Below, piece after piece: positions 1 through 13,600 of a DNA stretch of 64,000 bases (the first letter of the stretch is position 1; every line of letters begins with the position of its first letter). The notes under the pieces are model-generated. The model worked only from the letters and a program-made list of their open reading frames with translations, did no database searches and was not told the origin of the DNA. The position numbers were made by a program, and so were the translations under genes. The stretch lies in the NCBI GenBank assembly GCA_034509425.1, contig JAVTVJ010000050.1:1426001-1490000 (forward strand), given 5' to 3'. The stretch is from Eopsaltria australis. Its lineage: Eukaryota > Chordata > Aves > Passeriformes > Petroicidae.

Positions 1-3000
1 CTGATCTTCAGCTTTCTTCTGCACACCTGTATTTAAGAACTGAGGCTGAATGACACTATAGATTATTAAAATCATTTTTGTTATTAAGAAGATAATAGGG
101 AAAGAGTTGATCTGAAAATTGACCAGAACTTCTGGGTCTGATTGTAGCCCTTCTTTGACACGTCCATTAATGTGAGCACTTCCACTATAATGAAGTATTT
201 CATGGATCAAATTAAGAACTGAAGAGAACATTGCATATTTCATGTGGTAAATAATCACATCAATAACATTTCATTTAAAAAGCAGGGATACCACAATCTC
301 CCTTAGAGTGGCAAGTAAGTGCAACCTCAGTCCATGTTTGGATACACAGCCCATGAAACATCAGAATTACAGGGAATCCACAGCACAAACCCCAAATGCC
401 ACAGTGTCAGATAAGCAGCAACGCAGAATGAAGAGAACAACCACAGAAAGTGTATTCTTGACATATCCTTTAAGTAGAAATGTTTCGAAAGATTTTCACG
501 AGCTGCTCTTTAAAGGTCACATTACATTGCTGCTGTTTATTTCCTCATCAGTTAATCAGGTGCTGTTTCTTTTTGTAAGGTCGCCAAGTCCTAGTAAATG
601 AGTTTTAGACTCTTTTTTTTTAAAAATGTTCTGAGCCTGCGCAGAGTATGAGTGTTTCTTTTTCAAATCACAGATCTGAAAAAAGTAGAAGTAGTTACTG
701 TGTTAACAGAATTCTACTTATCTGGGCTCTCATCCTGAAAAATCCATAAACATGTCTGTAATTCACAGTTTTGAGTCAAATTGTGCTTGACTCCAGACAT
801 TTGAACCCTCGGTGTTACAAAAAAATGCAAGAGGAACTCACAGGGAAGATGTCTGAGAGGCAATTCCTGAATGCCTCTGTAGCTCAGAAAAAATGATCTA
901 TCTCTGAATGTAAAGAAACAGATATTGATAAAAATGAAGACTGTTGTGTTTTGGTGCTTTTCAGGTATGTTTTTGCTAAGGATCAAGATCCCCAAATCCA
1001 TCAGATTTTACACCCTTTACACCCTTGCAAAATTATGGTCCCTCTGATTCACTTATAAACTGTATTTCCAGCTTCTTTCTGAACCAAACCTCACTAGACC
1101 CAAATTGGAGGCTAAAGAGAAAAAACAGCACCTGATGGAGCACCAGGGAAAACATCCCCAGCCATGTCCTGCCTCTCCAAGAATTCTGATCCTTTTGTTT
1201 CTCCAGATTTCTAGAAATTGAGAGGAATACCTCAAAATACAGAAATTCGTGATCTGCTGGTTTAAAATAGCACTTGGAGAACTAAAATAAAAAGGCAATT
1301 AAAGGTAAATTTGTCCATCACTTGCCATAAATTTATTTAGGTCTGAAAAGTCCAAAAATCTCCTCATGCTGCACTGATTTTTCTTGCACAACATTCACTT
1401 TATTTTGACAGGTTCTGTCTTTCAGGCTAATGACTACTGGCATCAAACCCATTTAGTTTTCCTCAATTCACTTCTGAATTGATTCTTTTACATTTTATTT
1501 CTGACTTTTCCCTCACTTTTATATTCTACCTTGATTTTGATAAAATTCTAGCTCACCAGAGCTATTTTTTGAGAATTTTTCCACATTCTCTTTCAAAATA
1601 AACTTCAGAAGTGGGAAGAGATATTTTAGATTATTCTTGCTGCCTGTTACTGCCTGATTTAATTCTTCTGACTTTGGAATTTTTATGAATGGTGCTGATT
1701 CAGAGTTCTCAGTGACAAACACACCTGACCACTGGATTCTGAGAGAACACACCACCACTCTGGCACAATGATGCAGCCATCACCTTACTTTATTTGTGAC
1801 TACCATGGTGCTACCCTCAATTTATTCCAAATTCACATCCCAAGAAGAGAATCAGAGCCCACAATCTTGAAACTCAAATAAAAAACCCATCTGTTTGTTT
1901 TGTTGCTGAATAGGTAGGACCTATTATCAGGACAGAGGAAAACACCTATAAATTCTGGGATTTCCTCAGCATTCCTGCTGCTTTTGCCCATTGTTTCATC
2001 CCCTGGCTCCACACATTCATCAAGTTGTTGTTTCCACTCACCCCCTGCCAAGTGGAGCCACAGCATTAATAAGAAGTGTAGCAATGAAAGGTTTCCTTCA
2101 TGCATTTTTTTTTCCTTCTAGACTCTCTTGCAAAGGCACTAAAATGGTCCCAGATTGCTACAAAATCCCAAACACCAAACAGACAACAGCTGTGGTTCTG
2201 AGGAAGGCTCAGCTGAGGATGCCACCCAAGAGGATGATGTTGCATCAGTAGCAGCTACAATACCTATTTTAATTAAAGAAGTACATCTTGGAAGGAAATG
2301 GATTAAATGCATGAATTCTTGCAAGAATGAAAAGAGACATTAAAAAAGTAGGGGTTAATGAGGGCATTTTAATTTTTAGAACATCTGTTCAATGTTAAAT
2401 ATATGCATCTTTGGGAAAGCTTTAAAAATTCTCAATTCCTCCATGATACCTTTACCAATTCTTAGTTCACCCTGTCCCTGGGCTGAGGAGCAGAGAAACC
2501 ACAGGGATCATTTGGTTTGATCTCCTCAATCAGTTGGAGGAATTGCCTCTGTTCTACAAGGAGGGTGCACGTGGTCAGGTATTTACAGGAGGGAATCCAA
2601 GAAATCTGCTGCCTATGTACACAACAGCTGAGAAAGGGTTTGCTACTCATTAAATGAAAATATTTATTTTCAGAGTACTATTTTCCTGCTAAAATTTAAG
2701 AATTATTTGGAAGATTTAATACAGTTGGGGTTTTTTTGCAATAGAATTGGGGTGCAATGAGCCACCAAGATGTAAAACATAACCCTTTGTTTAGAATTAT
2801 GAATTGAAAGATGACTTCCCTTAGAGCTCCATTGTCTCAGTATTTGGATACTGGTATATAAAAGTTGAATTCTTCCATTTTCTGGCCCTTGTTTTTAGGG
2901 GAAATGCTTATAATCAATATTTCATGCTCAAGAGTTTGAAGCCAAGAAATATTGACTGGCACAGAGAGATCTTTTCTGTATTAGTGCTGATTTCCTGATT

Positions 3001-6000
3001 TTGGAAAGTTTCTGCTTCTGTAACTTCAACTTTAGCAACTCAGATTTCCCCATATGACTGAAGTGGAACATGAGCAAAGAGAAAAGAATTTTTTAATGAT
3101 AGAATATTCTTTTCCTGTGAGAAAGTTTCCTAATTGCCACGATTAGTCAGGATTGCTATTTCATACATTTATCATAATATATATTTCAAGCATCAGCACC
3201 CCAACAAGCTGAGAACCACACATATGTGCAGTAGAGCTATTACCTTCCTTAAATGTTGTTTATGTTTAAAATAAGGATGCAAAATGAGCTCACAGAAAAA
3301 CATAAATCTTAAATTATCCGTGGGCATGAGGTCTGATATTCCCATGTTTGTAGAACATGAGACCAGGGACGAATCTAAGATGTCTCTACTGCAGTCCTAT
3401 GGAGAGCTCATGCATGCTGTGTATTTAAAGTTTGTCTTTGGTATATTTAAATATCTCATCAACAGGCACTGCTCATTTCATTTGGACTCAATGAAAATTT
3501 ATCTTTCCAAACTAACCCTAGGGAATCACAGACAGTCCAGAATAAACCCAATATATTTCTTCACTGGATCAGTTTCCAGCTCTGTTGTCACATTAAAGGC
3601 AAAAGAAAAAAGAGACTGGGGCCACTTTTCCTTCTGTGGCTCCAATCTGCAGGTTTTATAAAGTTTTTTTCACCTCCTTAAATCCACCAAAGTATTGAAC
3701 AGAGCTTGAGAGTTCTAAGCTCCAATCTACTGCCCTTTACCAATTTTTTTCTACTGCTGATTTTGCTTTACATTTTATTACGTTTCCCTCAAGATAATTC
3801 ATACACACATATGCCCACTTAGGCACATAAAACAGTGTTTAAAAGTAGCATTTACAGAATTTTATAGCAATTCATGGCAGGCTAATGAATTCAGCCATCT
3901 TTGGGCAGGAAGCACTGCCAGCCACAAAGTTTTTATGTGACTATCTTTGCTGCTTCAAGATAACTAGAAGGCATTTTTTAGCTAAATGATTCTGTGGTGC
4001 TCTCATTGATGATGTATAACTCCATTTACAGTTGTAATCTGGGTAACAAAATGAATAATCCATCATTGTACTATGAATAGTAAATTAACCCAGATAAAAG
4101 TGTTGAACATCCAATCAGAATCATTAAGTAAGCAGAAGACTAAGATTGGTGAGGACACATTGGAAGCAATTATAACTAATGAATACATTAACTTCAGGCT
4201 TGAGAACAGCACGGCTGATATTCCAGTCCATCAAAATAAAATTAGATTGGGGGCGAGCAGACACAATATGGAACAGTCTCTGAAAATAAACAATTATCCA
4301 GGAATGTAATTATTTTGAAGAGAAAGCTTCCGAGCAGTGATGTATTTTACATCACAGAAGACCTGCTGCATCTGCTGAAGGTGGTGCTGTGTAAATTACA
4401 GAATAAAGGCACGTGCTTAAAAACGTGCTGCAACAAAAACACATCAGAATCACCAGGGTGGGGGAGAGGCAAAGACAAAATAAGTTACAAATTCTTTTGC
4501 ATATAAACCCAAAATCATTGATTAACTGCTGTGAAGATCATGGGCCATGCATTATGCTAATTACATTAACTAACCTGCAAGGTAATAATAAAATAACACA
4601 CTGATTGTAAAGTCTTGGCAGAGTCAAACTGGCTGCCAAACACCAAAATATTTAAATGCTTTTTCCTGTACACCTAATACATTGAGAAAGAGGATCACTG
4701 AGCCTGTATTAGGAAAAGAAGTTAGTCTTGCACAAAGCTTTTGAGTTTGTGATGTTTCTTTGTTGTCCTACAAGCAGTGACTCGATGATACCTGCATTTA
4801 TCCATTCACTGAGCCTTCCACTGCACTCTCAAGTCCAGTGTAGCTACTTTTCTTCCTTGAGGAAAAAATCACCTTTGAGATTGCATATCCAGCTCTTCTA
4901 CTTCATCAAGCTGTGAAATCTCTGCAGACCCAGTGGGTAACACTATTTTGCATCCATGATACTTCAATATTCATGGAAATCCTTAAATAAAGTCCAAATC
5001 TGATTCAGCTCTTGTGCCACAATTCCCTGGCAGAGCCCTCTCCTGGCTGCACTCTGCAGGCTGGCTAGGGTTGAATCAGTTCTCCAAGCGTTGCATTAAT
5101 TCTCCCTCCATCCAATTAATCCAATTAATTCCCTGGTCCTACACACAAGTGCAGGAAATAGTTGATTTACATAAAAATCACTGCACTAAGTTTTATACTA
5201 ATTTATTTTATAATAATAATTTTCCCAACATTGAAGAAATCAGATGGTGTTTACTTAAGTTTATTATTTTAGACAGTATAAGACACCTCAAAGATGGAAC
5301 AAACTCAGGGCAAGAAATAAAGCATAAACTTCCACTGGAAGAGACACAGGCTCTATCTCCATACAGTAACTTAGCTATGAATTAATTTAGCTTCATTTTT
5401 AAGTTGTTTACAGTTGTGGCAGGTGCTGAAAATGACACTTTAGAGTGTTCACAGGGAATGCTGGAACCTTGTTATTTTCACCACAAAATTCCATGTCCAG
5501 CAGTTTGGAACATTTCAAGGCTGGACTGAAGTCACTGATGTTGTGTCACATTTTAGTGGCTCCGGTTCCTTCAGAAACAAAGAAACCCACCCACAATCCA
5601 ACACCAGGTTTTGACAGGCTTAGAATTTGACAGCCTCAGACATCAATCTACTCCTGCAAGCAGATCTAAAAATCTAGCTCACACCTAGGGCATAAACAAA
5701 GTGGGAATTTCAGAAATGTTTGGTACCTGATGCCTTCCGTCTCATTGTGAATGGCCATAAACAATTAACAATTAACTCTTTAGTTGCAGAATGCTGCACA
5801 AAGCAGCAGTATTCCATCTTTTCAAGGACTATTTCCTGAATTCCAGCTGAGTTTTACACCAGAGCCAAGCTGGAATTACCTTAATTAAGCATAAGAGTAA
5901 AAGATTGATTTTACTGAGCTGAAATAACTTGACAACGTCTTTCTTGTAACTGGTTACCTGTCAGTATTTAATGGGCTGGTAATTACTCATTTTATCTTAA

Positions 6001-9000
6001 GGCAAGCACTACTAATAAAGTTTTAAAAACATTGCTCTTGCAGAGCTATTTTTTTTGGTTGTGGGCCTAATACACAAGTAATTATGTCATAAAACTGGAA
6101 GAAAACTCTCAACTTGATACATTAGCTTATTCTGGGTTTGACAATATGATTAAAATTGTTCTGAATCTTTCTCCCCCAACAATTTACTCTGAAGTAAAAG
6201 TGCTGAGCATTGCTATTTATAATCTAAGGTTTCAGTGAACTAAAATGAACTGCTTAAAATATGCAAGGTGGTAAAAATGTCTGGAATGAGACAGAGGTAA
6301 AAAGCTTGACTGATTTGACAATGATTGCAATGCAGCTGGAGACTTGCAGGCTTTAGACCTCCTGCAGAAGCAGGGATCAAGATCTTTAGGAAATGAGTCT
6401 CCAAACCTCCTACCACTTGAATCTTCTGACTTTTTTTTTTTAAAAAAGGATTTTATTCATGATCTACCACATCCAAAAAATTATAAACAACAAACCAAAC
6501 CCAAACACAATATCTTAGCAGATTTAATCACAGATTAAATCGAGCTGGTTGGTTCAATTGCACATTTGGTTTGTATTTTGCTCTGTGAGGCAATTAAAAT
6601 TGATCTCATCTACATGGTTGTTACACTCTATAGTTTTGACTTCCAGTTTAAGTCACTACAAAACCCAGGCTTTACAGTCTTTTCTAACCTTGTGGCTATA
6701 ATAATGAAAAAAATGAACCTTTTCTATCACAGCAAACTGGAAAACTGACACCAATCACTTTTCACTTTGTCCCATCAATCCAAATATGAAATACCCTGAC
6801 TTTTAGATGAATATTTCAGTTTGTACAATTGTCACAAAATTCTTAACTTTTAAATCCTATAGATGTGGTATGAAGGTCATGGAGAGGGAATGAATACAAG
6901 ACACTGAGCTGTCACTTTTGCAGTTACTTTTCTGTTCACTACGATGTTTAAAATAAACAACCCATTGGTTATTTTTCTTATCCTCAGCCAACAAAAATTC
7001 CTTTTTTAAAGCCTGGTCTATGCAAATTTTTGTTGTTTTTGGATAATAAGCCTTTTCTTCCTCTCATTGTTGATCAATAATTTCAGATTTGTGGGTTTTA
7101 GAAGGCTACTCTTAGTATTTTAGCTTTCCTAAAGCTTGATGAATTCAGAGTCTGAACTCAATGACAGACCCACTAAAGTCCAGCTACTTGGGCCTTTTCT
7201 TACCAAATGCCTTTCCCTCCAAAGGGAGAAAATGAAATATATTTTATAGCAGAGATCACATTAAATTAAGAAACCCCCATTATCCCAGAGAAGGGTAAGA
7301 AAGCTCAACACTGAGCCCATGCATCACTCACAAACTGCTCCGCTGCCACCAAGGAACACATTTTCCCTTGACAACTGGAATTAGATCTGATGATGGGTAA
7401 GGAGGAAGCCTTACATCACTGAGAGAGCAGAATAGTGTGAATCTCCCAATATTTCCATGGCTCTAAGCCAGGGCTTTCTCCTTCCACTGCCTCCCTCCAC
7501 AGCAGTGAATATTGGAGTCTTTAAATACCAATTTTTCAACTACACCACATATTCAGTGTTTGCTGTAGAAAAGAGTCATCCAGGCAAGGTCAGAGCCCAT
7601 CAAGGAGTGTTTACATTTTTAAAATAGAGATGAGCACAACAGAAGATTTCTGCAGGGAGAGAAAATGTCCACTTCAGTCCAACCCTTGTGAGGCTTTGCT
7701 GAGGATAACACTCTGTTCAAGGCCGTGTTCTGCTGTTACAGTGAAGGACACTGGAACCATCCACGAGACATTGTGATGGCATTAAACTGGTGAAAAAAAC
7801 CCCACAAAAAACCCCTTTCTCTTGTGAAGTGAAAATGAGGAGAAGAAAGCAATGGATTTTTGTATTACTTTAAAACACAAGTATCAGACACCCTCATTTT
7901 CAGCAGTGGCTGAGCCACAGATTTATGCAGGGAAAGTAAATGCAATGAAGGAAACCAACACTCTTCTCCACTCTCATTAAGGAGACATTCCTCCCCAGTT
8001 CAAAATAATGAACTATTATTTTTATTTTCCCTCCTGCCAATTACATAAACACTAAATTCCCACTGGATTGCTGCTGCTGAGACTGTTCATTTTCTTGGGC
8101 ATTTACTGATTCTGCAGACACAGGTGAAACACCCACATGGCCATGAGGCAGCACCCAGCAGGACAGAGCCATGGTAAAGATTGGGTGAGCTCAGGGGATG
8201 TAACTCAAAGTTTGGGCAGCAATATTGGCCTCACTGTGGCTGGTAAAATATAAAATATCCTTGCCACCTGCCACAACCAGCTGAAGCAGGTGCTTTCTCC
8301 AGACAGGAGCCTGAGTTCTGCACCAAAATACGTGAGAAACACCTCAGACATCCTTCCTTGCCTTCCTTTTGTCTCTGGGGAAAGAATTAGTCACTAAAAG
8401 TCCTTTTTCTTTTCCCAATACAGCTCTTTAGCATTATTAGGAAATATTTTATGGCTCTGCTAAGCCTGTCCTGTGTAGAAAGGCATCATTTCACCTTAAT
8501 TCAAGGACAAACACAACTTATTTATCATTCTTTTCCCTGTAATGGTGGTCCTCAGACCTGGGATTTTGATACTCTTGCAAAAGATCAATTCCCAGTGCAC
8601 TGTGCAAATCTGACCCGGGCAATTACAAACCATCATTATCCTTTGCATAATTAACACTAAAACATCTCACTGTAAGGAAAGACAGTAGCAGCAGTTAACA
8701 CTTATCCATAAATTTTTGCAGGAAAACTTATTCTGTATATTTTCCTATTTCTTCTAACCTCCAAGTAATGTAAAAAGGGTAAATTTCATTCTAGAATTTA
8801 GTTATCTCTGTTGTAAATAAAAAAATTCAATGGCAATTTTATGTAGAGTTTGAGAAAATGTGAGATAATTTGTTTTTAAGTTCTCCAATCAGATACTTTA
8901 ACTACTTCAAATTCACACCTCTCTGAGATATGTAATTGGGATGAGATTTTGCCACTTTTTTTCAATAACATGCATTTTAATTGATGCTTGTTTCTTCTTC

Positions 9001-10130
9001 AAAAGCAAATGTAACGATACAATTTCAGTTCCCATGTAGTTCTACAAAACAAATAAAGATAGGGCTTCTCTAAAGCTCTTCTCACACATGAATCAGGCTC
9101 TGAAAACCTTTCATGAAAGGCACACCCAGATCTTCACACCCAGGTTGCTTGTATGAAAGTCTGGATAAAATGACGCCTTTATTTCAGCAGGTTTGAGATC
9201 TGGCCCTAAAAATATCCCATCCACACTGCTTTGGACTGTGCTGGACCAGGAACAGTTAATTTGAAGCTGTACTGATGTCAATGGAAATTCTTCATTTTTC
9301 AGAAGTTAAAATGAACAATTTTCAATGGAGAGGAGCTCACTTGGACAATCACTGCCTGAATTGCATAGCTCTATTCATGTTCCATTTTAAAAGATTTCCT
9401 TGACCTATCACAATTAAAAATGTTTGCCAAACATCATGTAGATGTTCTGCTTGGAAGGGTGATTTGGAGCACACTTGACTCTTGCTGTAGAAAATAAAAT
9501 GAACAAGTCCACATAGAAATAACCCCATGGCTACATTTTATTGCAATCAGCCAGAAAACAATCAAAGAAAAATGTATTTGTCTTCTCTATACTTCTAATC
9601 ATAAAAACAACCTTCATTTGAGGCATGTAATTAACCTTTTTGTATTATTGCAATTTGCTGAAAATCAGAAAAACTGAAACACGAAACTGAGCTTAAAAAT
9701 GTTCTTGCTTATGTAAAAGGAAATGCATCATCCAGCATCAAACATTTCATTATAGTGGTATTTTCCTTCTCTCTTTTTCTGTTTGGATCTTTGCCCTTCT
9801 GTAATTACACAACATTAATTCCTCCTCAAACAAAAAGCCAGATGTTTGCAGGCTCTGAGCTCAGACTGAGCTGCTGCTAAAAGCATCAAGTCCAGCATTA
9901 GCTGCTAATGGGCGTCTCCCTTCCATTAACCTGGGGACAGGTAGCACTCCCAAAAGGAGCTCTCAGATCCAGCTTTGAATTCTCTCTTCTGGCAAGACAA
10001 ACTATAAGACCATGGTCAAGGTCTGGACATGTTCTCAAACATTAAATACACAATCAGATAAGATTTGGGTTGGTTTTGTTTTGCTGCAAACCAATTCTGG
10101 AACAGCTCAAAGGCTGCTTTCCTGAATTAA
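1..10130. other. AT-rich non-coding stretch, no gene recognised
   Basis: No open frame exceeds about 125 codons and none resembles a protein family I know. The composition is AT-rich, with scattered homeodomain-type TAATTA motifs; at 5112-5129 the 9-mer CCAATTAAT occurs twice in tandem. An A/C tract of alternating poly-A and CCCC blocks lies at about 7792-7818. A perfect 14-bp palindrome, CCTTTCATGAAAGG, lies at 9107-9120. I see no transposon ends, CR1 3' tail or LTR here. Read as intergenic or intronic sequence. Confidence 0.6.
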
Positions 10131-10660
10131 TTTAATAATTGCTATGAAACCTAGGTTGTAAACTTGTTTTCCATTACAGCAGTGGTGTGGAGGGTGGACC
10201 CAGAACACTGAGATGAGATCCAGCCATTGCACACTGAGCTGCTCTCCAGGGCTGTCCCAAAGACAGAATTCCAGCTGTCTGTGTCATCTGTGGGTGAGAG
10301 CACTGGGAGGGGGCCCAGGTAACATCCTGCAGCAGAAACCTGAGGTTGCAGCTGACATTTGGTCCTTTCTTTCTTACCTGTCCTGCGGAGGGTCTGAGCT
10401 GTCACCACGCCATCCTTTCCAGGAAGGACCAGCAGGAACAATCCCTGCAGGTGCCCCCTCCAGGGCAGTCTGGCACAAGCTGCTTTGTGGGCAAGAGGGA
10501 ACCAGAACTTTGTCAAGGGATAAAATAAAGGTTTGTGGCCAAGCCCAGACACCACACAAATGTTAACTGACTGGTCAGGCCTGGCAGGAACAGAGCCAAC
10601 TAATCTCAGGCAGAAGCCAGACTTCTCCACCAAACCACAACAAAAGAACTTCATTTTCCT
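10131..10660 (-). other. GC-richer patch with unexplained 167-codon frame
   Basis: This block is visibly richer in G and C than its flanks. The minus strand is open for 167 codons (10151-10654) and the plus strand for 117 codons (10213-10566). The minus-strand product has no recognised domain; it contains several Cys and a hydrophobic patch around residues 72-79 (LFLLVLPG). On the minus strand a near-consensus splice donor, CAG|GTAAGA, sits at 10378/10377. An AG at 10445-10446, preceded by a poor pyrimidine tract, would define a 67-bp exon. Both strands being open suggests composition rather than coding. It could be an old repeat, a non-coding RNA exon or a decayed gene. Confidence 0.2.
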
Positions 10661-13600
10661 TCAGTACTTTCCCCATATCCATTAAAATGGAACATCATTT
10701 AAAAGGGGGAAATGACATTTCCACTATGCATTTTCTAGACCTTTCTGAAGTTGTGATGTATGAAACACCACATTAATAACACAGACTCTGTTAATGGCAG
10801 CTTTTTAATGCTGCTCCAAGAGGCTGTTTCTGCTGTCCTAGCATCTATAAATACAAAGGAATGCATCAGAAATAATAGAAATATAAGGAAACACTTAAAA
10901 TTAAATTGTAGTGGATCAAGATTAGACCAGTGCTTCTATTCCCTTTGGATGCATTTGTAACATTTAATCTAATCATCATTCAGCAGTAGATACAATTCCA
11001 GACTACATCAAAGCAACTAAAATACTGCTTTGATGGTTTAATAGTAGCTGGCAGTGTAATGACAGGTGGCCAGAACCACAACCTAATTTGAAACAAGCTG
11101 CAAGGGTGGTTGAAGACACAGCTCTGAATTCTGTGAAGTGAATTTCTTTGAATAAAGTGAGAAATTCAGTGGAGATCAGAGCACAGGAAATTCTGAGTGC
11201 TGTGCTTGCTGTACCTTCCTCATTGCTGCTGCCTTAGGAGCCTGCTGCAGTGAGTGCAATATTCAGCAGCAATAACTTTGCTGCATGCTTAGGACTCTTT
11301 TTAGCACTCTCAGTACTCTTTTTGTGTTAATTTAAGAGGATGAACAAAAATTCTCATTGTAGTTGTTCTACAAAACATCACAAAATTGCTTTAGCAACAG
11401 GGCATGGACTCTAGAGGAGATGAATTAGGATAAATTTATTTCCAACACCTGTATTGGTGTGGCTTTCATTATCATGCCCTCATCACTGAAATCCTGTTAG
11501 GAAAAATCTCAAGTACCCATTTTGCTGAGAATTCATGAAAATGCGTTTCCTACAGTTATTTTTTATTAGTAACTCAGCTTTGGAAATTCTTTTCTAGCAA
11601 AACCTGTTACCTTAACCGTGAGATTGCCAAAAGAGGAGCAGATTAATTACGAGAGCTAGAAGCTATAAGGTATAACAAGAATCACTCACCTACTTCAAAG
11701 TTTCACAGCAGATAAGGCTTTCAAAACATTATGGGTTTGTTATATGAGGAAATACCTGGGGTTTTTGCATGAAGGAATAGTGTACATAATTTTTAAGCTT
11801 ATCACAACAAAGAACCATTAGGTAGTGAAGGCATCACTCAAATATTCAGAGGGGCAGAATTTAACACTGTGTTATGCAAAGGAGGCTCTGAAGTCACCAG
11901 AGGTCTTTCATGATTCTTAGTGCAGCACTCAGAGCAGCTTTTTTTTATTAGGAAAAGATATTCCCCCTTCACTAATAGTAGCAAAACATACTTACCTTTC
12001 AAAATATTATCTGTAAGTCTTTAAAAGGCACCTGCTTTGAAATTCAGCAGGTTTCTTCAGGGAAATAGTGTAAAACAGAACAGATTAAAAGGCCCTTTCA
12101 TGAAGCCATGAATTAGAGCTACTTGTTATCAAAATTCTCTGAGCATCCACATAGCAGAGAAAAAATTTGCAAAGATTAATTGGTAGAGACAAAAACTTCT
12201 CTTAAAAACCCTGTAAGCTGAAGTGAATCAGGAAATCAATTTCTTACATCTGTTTTATCCAAACAAAAGGAACATATTTGTAGACATAAAGTGTAAAGAA
12301 TGCATTATCTTGGAAGGTTAGGCTTCTTAGCTGGACAATTTTTCTGGGTGTAATCATCAGCTGTGAAAAGTGTTTTAATAACAATAACTGCCCAGCAACA
12401 CTTTGGTATTTACTGCAAGTCAATTTACAAAGTCATGACACTGAAATAAAGCTTAAATTTCAGTTAAATGAGTTGTCCCTAAAATTGTTGTTAAAATTAA
12501 TGACTGAACAATCTCTGCCCTTTTGAAGTTGCTGTATCCCTTCTATTTTGTGCCAGTTCTGACAAAACAGAACTTGTGAGATCAAGGATCTTCACATTTT
12601 TACTGCAGACCCTACTTTGTAAAGCCCTCCTCTTCATCAGATATTTCTGCATTGTAACATTTAAGAGTTTCACCATGGAGGGCAAAAAAAAAATACAGTT
12701 TTTTCCTATAGTTTGACTTTGAAAAGCTGTGGTTTGACATTTCAGTGATAAAAGTATGGACTTGTTTTTGTATGATCAATATAATTACATACACTAGAAA
12801 GAGTTCAGTGTGTTTTACTCTAAAACATTGTTTTGAAACCTATCCTGTCCTTCAAATCACTGCAAAACACATCACCTTGTAAGTAAAATATTTTAAAGGA
12901 CTTTATTGCACTGTGCTTTGTAATACTAAAAAAGGAATTTATTTTAAACTTTTCAAAATCCCGGTGGATGACAAAGTGCACACAACAGAGGAGGTGTTGT
13001 TGTGCTATGAATTACACAACTTTCCAGCTCAGGAGTTTGTGACTAATTAAGAAAGCTTTAGGAATGTAGAAAGGCCAATAACTTTGCACAGGATGTTAAG
13101 GGATCGATATTTCTGTTAAGGGATTGATATTTTTGTTAAGGGATCAAGTTTTCCTGTGCATATTTTCAGGTTGTTGGCAATTAATGATCTTGTTCTTGCA
13201 AGAAGCGTTCAGGATCACCTGGGAATGCTGATATTCAACTCCTGTTTTGGTGAAAGCAGCCTGCATTTTCTAACCCACAGCTGGAGGACTGCACTGGACT
13301 TTGGCTGAGCCTCACCTGGAATTCTTTCTCACTGACCGTATTTCCTTTTGGCTCTGATGAACTGGAATGCAGAAATAAACTGTCTTAGCCACACAATGAA
13401 TAAAAAGGGGACTCTAACTTAAAATTTATAAACTCAACTACTAGAATCTAGTTAGGCAGTTACCACATTTAGGAAAGTTTTAAAATTGGCAAGAAGTTAT
13501 GCTCTATAGAATCTTAAGGCAGATAATATATATAAAACTCCATGTTTTGAAAGAAGCTTCAGGATTTTTTCCTCATCAAACATGTTTGTTAGTCAGCAAT

